In this document: positions 54,321-59,687 of the stretch, piece after piece
Position numbering within the stretch: position 1 is the first letter of the stretch
Layout of the letters: the number at the start of each line of letters is the position of its first letter
Assembly (NCBI GenBank): GCA_947643665.1
Contig: CANRWW010000016.1
Location: 1-59,687 of the forward strand
DNA length: 59,687 nt
From: an uncultured Porphyromonadaceae bacterium
Lineage (GTDB): Bacteria; Bacteroidota; Bacteroidia; Bacteroidales; Muribaculaceae
Direction of reading: 5' to 3'
Notes under the pieces: generated by a model
Told to the model about the DNA's origin: nothing
The model's database searches: none
Seen by the model: only the letters and a program-made list of their open reading frames with translations
Program-made: the position numbers and the translations under genes

Positions 54321-57050
54321 ATGACAAAAGAGCAGAATAATACCATAGGCAACAACGAAGCTGAAAAACAAAACGAAACGTTTGTACAGGAGAGCCAGGA
54401 AACAGATGAGATGGCTTCGGAAGTGGAAGAGGAGGTGGAAGTGCTTCCTCCCACCATCGGCACCGAAGCTGCGAAACTTAGGCTTGGGGGCATGTACCGC
54501 AGCTGGTTTCTTGACTATGCTTCATATGTAATTCTGGAACGTGCGGTTCCGCATATAGATGACGGCCTCAAGCCTGTGCAGCGCCGCATACTCCACACGA
54601 TGAAGAGCCTTGACGACGGACGTTTCAATAAGGTTGCAAATATCGTGGGGAGCACAATGCAGTACCATCCCCATGGCGACACGTCAATAAAGGATGCGCT
54701 TGTACAGCTTGGGCAGAAAGAGTTGCTGGTGGACACGCAGGGTAACTGGGGCAATGTGCTTACCGGCGACGATGCCGCGGCGGGACGATACATTGAGGCG
54801 CGTCTGTCTGCTTTTGCGCTTGAGACGTTGTATAACGCGAAAATCACAGACTGGGTGCCATCATATGACGGCCGTAATGACGAGCCTGTGTCGTTGCCAG
54901 TGAAATTCCCTTTGCTTCTGTTCCAGGGTGTGGAAGGCATTGCCGTAGGTCTTTCGTCAAAGATTCTGCCCCATAATTTCAACGAACTCATTGATGCATC
55001 CATTGCTTACCTGAAAGGTGAGGACTTCACCCTTTATCCAGATTTCTCAACAGGAGGATTCGTGGATGTGAGCAGGTACAACGACGGTGAAAGGGGTGGT
55101 GTGGTCAAAGTCCGGGCCAAAATTGAAAAAATTGACAATAAGACGCTTGCCATTACGGAAATTCCTTATGGAAAGACCACCAGTGTGGTCATAGCTTCCA
55201 TACTGAAGGCTTTCGAGAAAGGCAAGATCAAGATACGCAAGGTGGATGACAATACGGCCGAGCATGCCAATATCGTAGTGCATCTGCAGCCTGGCACTTC
55301 AAGCGACAAAGCCATAGACGCCCTCTATGCCTTTACCGACTGCGAGGTGGCTATATCCCCCAATTGCTGCGTCATATGCGACAATAAGCCAGGTTTTCTT
55401 ACGGTAAGCGAGCTTCTCCGTCATAGTGCCGACCGCACGCGTGAGCTTTTGCGGCGTGAGTTGCAGATAAAACTTGATGAAGTCAAGGAGCAGCTTAATT
55501 TCGCATCGCTTGAGAGGATATTCATTGAGGAGAGGATATACAAGGATCGTGAATTCGAGCAGGGGGAGAACATTGAGGCTGTGCTCGGGCATCTGTACAA
55601 GCGATTTGAACCTTATGTGGAGCTTCTGGTGCGTGATATAACCGATGATGACCTGAAACGGCTGTTGGAAATACGTATGAAGCGCATATTGAAATTCAAC
55701 TCGGATGAGGCAGATCGCCAGATCGCGTTGTATAATGAACGTATCGCCGATTTTGAACGGAAACTTGCGGCAATGACCGAAGTTACCATTGACTGGTTCA
55801 CCCATCTGAAAGAAACCTATGGAGCGCGATATCCCCGTCGCACTGTCATACGTGGATTTGACAGCATAGAGGCGTCACGTGTGGCAGAGGCGAATGAGAA
55901 ACTTTATTTCAACCGTGAGGAGGGCTTCATTGGCACCGCTCTTAAAAAAGATGAGCCGCTTTTCAATTGCTCTATGCTCAACGATGTGATCATTTTCTAC
56001 AACGACGGGACATATAAAGTGGTACGTGTGGCCGAAAAGCTGTTCGTTGACAAGAATATACGGCATATAGGCCTGTTTACCAAGAATGATACGCGCACTA
56101 TATATAACGTGATATATCAGGATGGCCGCGGGGGAACCTATTATATGAAACGTTTTGCCGTGACCGGCATCACCCGTGACAAGGTCTATAATCTGACGCA
56201 AGGGAAACCGGGGTCGCGCATTTGCTGGTTCTCGGCGAATCCCAACGGTGAAGCTGAAGTGGTGAAGGTGACACTGAAACCCAAGCCGCGGCTAAAGACC
56301 TTACAGATAGATGTAGATTTCGGGGAACTTGGAATAAAGGGGAAGCAGAGCCAAGGCAATATCGTCACCCGCAACGATGTGCACCGATTCTCGCTCAAAG
56401 AGAAGGGCACTTCTACTTTGGGAGGGCGCAAAGTCTGGTTCGACCCTGATGTATTACGACTCAATTACGACGGCCGTGGAAACTACCTCGGGGAGTTTTT
56501 GGGAGAAGACAAAGTGCTCGTGATAACAAAGACTGGCGAGTATTATCTCACCTCTTTCGATGCCGCCAATCACTATGAGGACAACCTGTCAAGGATAGAG
56601 AAGTTCCGTCCGGGCCATGTATGGACAGCCATCCTGAACGATGCAGACCAGGGATACCCATATATCAAGCGTTTCCCGTTTGAGCCGTCGGCCAAGCGCC
56701 AGCGTTTTATTGGCGAGAATGACGCTTCAAGCATGATTCTTCTGACCGATACTCCTGGAGCACGTTTCCGCGTCACTTTCGGTGGCAATGACAGTTTCCG
56801 TGAACCGATGGAGATAGACGCCGCTGAATTCATAGGTGTGAAATCATTCAAGGCAAAGGGCAAACGCCTTACCACATGGTCGCTTGCGGCAGTAGAGGAA
56901 ATTGAGCCTAATGCCGCGGCAGCTGAACGTGAAAGTATCGAAGAAGCTGAAGGGCAACCGGAAAGTGCTGAAGAGGAAACAATAGATACGGAGGAACTTT
57001 CCGACGAGGAGGTCCGTGATCAGATAACAGGGCAGGAACGACTGTTCTAA
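54321..57050 (+). CDS. parC: DNA gyrase/topoisomerase IV subunit A (ParC type)
   Basis: Breaks and rejoins one DNA duplex to pass another, relaxing or decatenating DNA. The 909-residue protein has an acidic N-terminal extension (about 1-40, with SEVEEEVEVLPP), then the gyrase A fold with LKPVQRRILHTM, the catalytic-tyrosine motif GRYIEARLSAF (about 155-165) and the winged helix. A C-terminal beta-propeller-like domain (about 560-850) contains YEDNLSRIEKFRP, and the tail is acidic. The GyrA-box QRRGGKG is not seen, supporting ParC rather than GyrA. It heads an operon with the DUF3316, S41 peptidase and binding-protein genes. No subunit B gene is adjacent. Confidence 0.92.
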   Translation: MTKEQNNTIGNNEAEKQNETFVQESQETDEMASEVEEEVEVLPPTIGTEAAKLRLGGMYRSWFLDYASYVILERAVPHIDDGLKPVQRRILHTMKSLDDGRFNKVANIVGSTMQYHPHGDTSIKDALVQLGQKELLVDTQGNWGNVLTGDDAAAGRYIEARLSAFALETLYNAKITDWVPSYDGRNDEPVSLPVKFPLLLFQGVEGIAVGLSSKILPHNFNELIDASIAYLKGEDFTLYPDFSTGGFVDVSRYNDGERGGVVKVRAKIEKIDNKTLAITEIPYGKTTSVVIASILKAFEKGKIKIRKVDDNTAEHANIVVHLQPGTSSDKAIDALYAFTDCEVAISPNCCVICDNKPGFLTVSELLRHSADRTRELLRRELQIKLDEVKEQLNFASLERIFIEERIYKDREFEQGENIEAVLGHLYKRFEPYVELLVRDITDDDLKRLLEIRMKRILKFNSDEADRQIALYNERIADFERKLAAMTEVTIDWFTHLKETYGARYPRRTVIRGFDSIEASRVAEANEKLYFNREEGFIGTALKKDEPLFNCSMLNDVIIFYNDGTYKVVRVAEKLFVDKNIRHIGLFTKNDTRTIYNVIYQDGRGGTYYMKRFAVTGITRDKVYNLTQGKPGSRICWFSANPNGEAEVVKVTLKPKPRLKTLQIDVDFGELGIKGKQSQGNIVTRNDVHRFSLKEKGTSTLGGRKVWFDPDVLRLNYDGRGNYLGEFLGEDKVLVITKTGEYYLTSFDAANHYEDNLSRIEKFRPGHVWTAILNDADQGYPYIKRFPFEPSAKRQRFIGENDASSMILLTDTPGARFRVTFGGNDSFREPMEIDAAEFIGVKSFKAKGKRLTTWSLAAVEEIEPNAAAAERESIEEAEGQPESAEEETIDTEELSDEEVRDQITGQERLF

Positions 57051-57063
57051 AGCGAGGATAAAA

Positions 57064-57921
57064 ATGTCATTTAAAACAATTGCCCTATCGGCGCTGGCGA
57101 TCACCGCCGCTACATTCTGTTGCAATGGGGCTACTTCCGGCCTGGAGGTAATACGGCCTGTAAATTCGTCGTGGATGCTTGATGCAGGTTCCGCCCATGT
57201 GGCTGATACCTATCTCAGTCCGCTGAAATATACGGGTTGGAACGCATCGTTTGAGTATGAACGTCTGCAGGCGATGAAATTCAGTCCCGATGCTTGGAGG
57301 CAGCAGTTGCATGTAGGAGTGGAATTAAGCGATGCAACCAACCGTGCCGGCAACGGGTCAATGCTTTATGGCGGCCTTTATGCCCGGTGGGGCATGTTGC
57401 GCATGTGGCGTTTGCCATATCGCTTTACGGTCGCGGCCGGGGGATCTGCGGGAGCAACCATAGGGGGGATCTACAATAACCGTAACGGCAACAATCCGGC
57501 GGCGGCAAAAGCCGACGTTACGGCGAATCTTACAGGCTGGGCCACCTGGAGCATTGACCTGGGACGCATGCCTGTGATGTTCCGCTGGCAGACCACGCTG
57601 CCGCTTGTGGGGATGTTTTTTTCTCCGGAATATGACGAGTTGTATTATGAGATGTATCTTGGAAACCGTCATGGTCTTATACATTGTGCGTGGCCGGGCC
57701 GCTTTTTCAGGTGGGACAATCTGGTGACTGCCGATCTTGATTTCGCAACCACGAGGCTGAGGCTCGGTTTCCGTTCGCGCATATACTCCACGGAGGTGAA
57801 CCACATCACCACCCGCATATTTTCCTATTCGTTCGTGCTTGGGGTTACGGGCGACTGGTTTTCCGTGTCGCGCCGTAAAGATGTGCCTGACGACACTGCC
57901 AGATTCATTTATGCCTACTGA
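57064..57921 (+). CDS. DUF3316-like exported protein
   Basis: A 285-residue exported protein resembling DUF3316, a Bacteroidetes family of unknown function. The signal peptide is MSFKTIALSALAITAATFCCNGA. The rest is rich in alternating aromatic and polar residues (WNASFEYERLQAMKFSPDAW, RFTVAAGGSAGATIGG, FRWDNLVTADLDFATTRLRL) with the look of a small outer-membrane beta-barrel of about ten strands. It starts 13 bases after parC and is followed 14 bases later by the S41 peptidase, so it is cotranscribed with both. Confidence 0.75.
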   Translation: MSFKTIALSALAITAATFCCNGATSGLEVIRPVNSSWMLDAGSAHVADTYLSPLKYTGWNASFEYERLQAMKFSPDAWRQQLHVGVELSDATNRAGNGSMLYGGLYARWGMLRMWRLPYRFTVAAGGSAGATIGGIYNNRNGNNPAAAKADVTANLTGWATWSIDLGRMPVMFRWQTTLPLVGMFFSPEYDELYYEMYLGNRHGLIHCAWPGRFFRWDNLVTADLDFATTRLRLGFRSRIYSTEVNHITTRIFSYSFVLGVTGDWFSVSRRKDVPDDTARFIYAY

Positions 57922-57935
57922 TTACTCTGCCGCTG

Positions 57936-58958
57936 ATGAAAAATTTATTAACCATATTGTTATGTGCCGTTTGCCTGCCGGCGTTGACGGCCTGCCATGA
58001 TATTGAGGAATTTGCCGACAATCCCCAGGGAAACTTCGAACAGTTGTGGACTATTCTTGACGAGCATTATTGCTTTTTTGAGCAAAAAGATGTGGACTGG
58101 GATGAGGTGCATGCGCGTTATGCGCCACAGGTTTCCGGCCATATGACGGAAGAGGAACTTTTCGGGGTATGCGAGCGTATGCTTGATGAGTTGCGCGACG
58201 GGCATACCAATCTCAGCGCGCCGTTCAATGTTTCGTACTACCGTGAGTGGTGGAGCCTTTATCCGCAGAATTACGACAAGCGCCTGGTTGAACAGTATTA
58301 TCTCAATTTCAATTTCCGCACGGTAGGTGGCATCACATATGCCATGCTTCCGGAGAATGTGGGCTACATGCACTATTCCAGCTTCAGTTATGGGATCGGG
58401 GAAGGGAACCTTGATATGGTACTCGGCTATCTTGCCACGGCCTCAGGACTTATAATTGATGTGCGTGACAACGGTGGAGGTTCAATAACCAATGTTGAGA
58501 CCCTAGTAAGCCGGTTTATAACGGAACGGACTCTTGCCGGAAGCATATGCCACAAGGATGGCCCCGGGCATAGGGATTTTTCCAAGCCGTATGATTTTTA
58601 TTTCGAACCGGCAGCGGCAGGGCGCATATGCTGGGGCAAGCCGGTGGTGGTCTTATGCAACCGTTCTACTTTTTCGGCGGCGAATAATTTTGTGTCAATA
58701 ATGAAGTATGTGCCTGGAGTTACCATTGTGGGAGCCACTACGGGGGGCGGATCCGGCATGCCGTTCTCTTCGGAACTTCCCAATGGGTGGGGGGTGCGTT
58801 TTTCCGCCTCCCCGGTGCGTGACCCCGAGGGGCATCTTACAGAGTTCGGGGTGGAGCCTTCCGAGGGGTGTGCTGTGGATCTGGATCCTGTGAAGGCGCT
58901 GGAAGGGCATGATACCATGCTTGATTTTGCAATTTCCAAAGTGCTTGAAAACTGCTGA
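57936..58958 (+). CDS. S41 family peptidase lipoprotein
   Basis: A 340-residue periplasmic or outer-membrane lipoprotein peptidase of the S41 (C-terminal processing/tricorn) family. The signal ends in the lipobox LTAC (Cys19). The N-terminal helical domain has LWTILDEHYCFFEQK and RDGHTNLSAPF (about 85-95). The core has SGLIIDVRDNGGGS (about 167-180) and the catalytic serine in NRSTFSAANNF (probably Ser247). A PDZ domain is not obvious, so it belongs to the short form. The role and substrate are unknown. It lies 14 bases after the DUF3316 gene and 4 bases before the binding-protein gene. Confidence 0.88.
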   Translation: MKNLLTILLCAVCLPALTACHDIEEFADNPQGNFEQLWTILDEHYCFFEQKDVDWDEVHARYAPQVSGHMTEEELFGVCERMLDELRDGHTNLSAPFNVSYYREWWSLYPQNYDKRLVEQYYLNFNFRTVGGITYAMLPENVGYMHYSSFSYGIGEGNLDMVLGYLATASGLIIDVRDNGGGSITNVETLVSRFITERTLAGSICHKDGPGHRDFSKPYDFYFEPAAAGRICWGKPVVVLCNRSTFSAANNFVSIMKYVPGVTIVGATTGGGSGMPFSSELPNGWGVRFSASPVRDPEGHLTEFGVEPSEGCAVDLDPVKALEGHDTMLDFAISKVLENC

Positions 58959-58962
58959 TGCT

Positions 58963-59687
58963 ATGAAAGTATATGGAGGATATATAGGAGTTAATCCGGC
59001 ATGCGGCATGCTTCTTGTCTTGATCTTGTCGCTGTCTGTCTGCTGTGGTGCGTGCTCGTCGAAAAATGGCGGGAGCAATGTGGGCGATGCTGCAGATTCC
59101 GTGCCGTCGCTTACCTGTTATGCGCGTCTGTTGCGGATGTATGACGACATTCCCGGATGTGTGCGTGTGGATATCGTAAATCCGTGGGATACCACGGCAA
59201 TGCTCGCCCGGTACCTTTTGGTTTCAGGGGGGGATGTGCCTGACAGTGTCGCTTCAGGATACCGGCGGCTGCCGGTGCCTCTCAGGAGCAGTCTGGTTTA
59301 TTCCGGGGTGCATGCCGGTCTGCTGGCAGAGTTTGGTGTGGCCGATGCCGTTGCCGGAGTAGCGGATGGTGGATATTTTACCACAGAACCGTTCATGTCG
59401 CGCATTAAGAGCGGAGATATAGTTGATGTCGGTTCATCGGAGACTCCGTCGCAGGAGCGTATAGTGGCGCTTAAGCCTGATGCGGTGCTCGCGTCACCTT
59501 TTGAGAATGCAGGTTATGGGGTTATAGACCTGTTGGGAATCCCGGTGGTAGAATGTGCAGACTATATGGAGGACACCCCTTTGGGACGTGCCGAATGGAT
59601 GCGCTTTTTCGGACGCTTGTATGGGAAGGCTGTTGAGGCCGATTCGCTTTTTGAGGGTGTGAAAGAGCACTATGAAGAGATATGCGC
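58963..59687 (+). CDS. ABC transporter substrate-binding protein (partial, cut by window end)
   Basis: An open reading frame from the ATG at 58963 runs unbroken for about 241 codons to the end of the window, so it is 3'-truncated here. It resembles the periplasmic binding proteins for siderophores, heme or vitamin B12 (FecB/BtuF type). It has a hydrophobic signal (MLLVLILSLSVCCGAC) ending in cysteines, then LRSSLVYSGVHAGLLAEFGV, the hallmark IVALKPDAVLASPFEN (about 166-181) and GIPVVECADYMEDTPLGRAEW. A lipobox is not perfect. An ATG at 59008 would start just before the hydrophobic segment. It lies four bases after the S41 gene, in the same operon; permease and ATPase genes are expected to the right of the window. 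Confidence 0.8.
   Translation, partial: MKVYGGYIGVNPACGMLLVLILSLSVCCGACSSKNGGSNVGDAADSVPSLTCYARLLRMYDDIPGCVRVDIVNPWDTTAMLARYLLVSGGDVPDSVASGYRRLPVPLRSSLVYSGVHAGLLAEFGVADAVAGVADGGYFTTEPFMSRIKSGDIVDVGSSETPSQERIVALKPDAVLASPFENAGYGVIDLLGIPVVECADYMEDTPLGRAEWMRFFGRLYGKAVEADSLFEGVKEHYEEIC

Noticed and set aside
57358-57804. A 148-codon minus-strand frame across the DUF3316 gene
   Set aside because: Antisense to a gene with clear signal peptide and operon context; composition is Arg/His-rich as expected for a shadow.

Overview
This window is chromosomal DNA from a member of the Bacteroidales, and the flavour of the genes suggests the Muribaculaceae (the family call is inference). The evidence is of three kinds. 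Promoters repeatedly show the Bacteroidetes pattern TTTG-N19-22-TAnnTTTG, and gene starts lack Shine-Dalgarno sequences. Five large secreted proteins end in C-terminal sorting-type tails of the type IX secretion system (T9SS). Many genes are typical Bacteroidetes families: DUF4954, the alternative GlmU, DUF4199, DUF6048, DUF3316, the TlpA/DUF4369 type, and ATP-type PEP carboxykinase. I see no rRNA, tRNA, CRISPR array, insertion sequence or prophage.

Layout. 1-4132: a C_GCAxxG_C_C redox protein converges on a leftward run made of a Tat-exported ferredoxin-like protein, a NapH/NapG-type polyferredoxin, thyA and folA. 4133-8749: pckA, with a promoter and a candidate operator, then an exported GH31 glycosidase. 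8858-28624: a secretome block of a leucine-rich-repeat protein, a sodium-coupled transporter, and four large adhesin-like or hypothetical exported proteins. 28896-35789: rpsA, a TlpA-like lipid- or periplasm-side thioredoxin protein, a four-gene envelope operon (DUF4199, glycosyltransferase, DUF6452-like, DUF6048-like) and rpiB. 35919-42252: an Ala/Lys-rich LEA-like protein, ferritin with an outer-membrane barrel protein, and a TamB-family protein. 42339-50210: slyD, then mutS, lpxB and DUF4954 in one leftward run, with a divergent alternative glmU. 50446-53056: hpf, a Xer-type recombinase, a glycosyltransferase and rpsU, all leftward. 53595-59687: a small membrane protein, then an operon of topoisomerase subunit A, DUF3316, an S41 peptidase lipoprotein and a substrate-binding protein that runs off the window end.

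The genes are a mix of housekeeping functions (folate and thymidylate synthesis, gluconeogenesis, translation, mismatch repair, lipid A) and envelope or secreted functions (T9SS cargo, TamB, barrel proteins, glycosyltransferases). Intergenic regions are marked by unusually long perfect hairpins, several sharing stem sequences.

The most unusual feature is a pair of related, structured intergenic elements at 25162-25319 and 50298-50412. Each lies between convergent genes, just after a long perfect hairpin. They share a core of three small hairpins in which sequence differences largely keep the pairing, with G-U pairs that favour a plus-strand RNA, and one copy carries an extra hairpin. They are the best candidate here for an undescribed noncoding RNA or mobile structured element. 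Other points of note are the membrane ferredoxin with an internal twin-arginine motif, the exported stand-alone ferredoxin domain, a palindrome upstream of the pckA promoter, a probably leaderless mRNA at 32179, and a glycosyltransferase sitting inside the rpsU-xer-hpf group.
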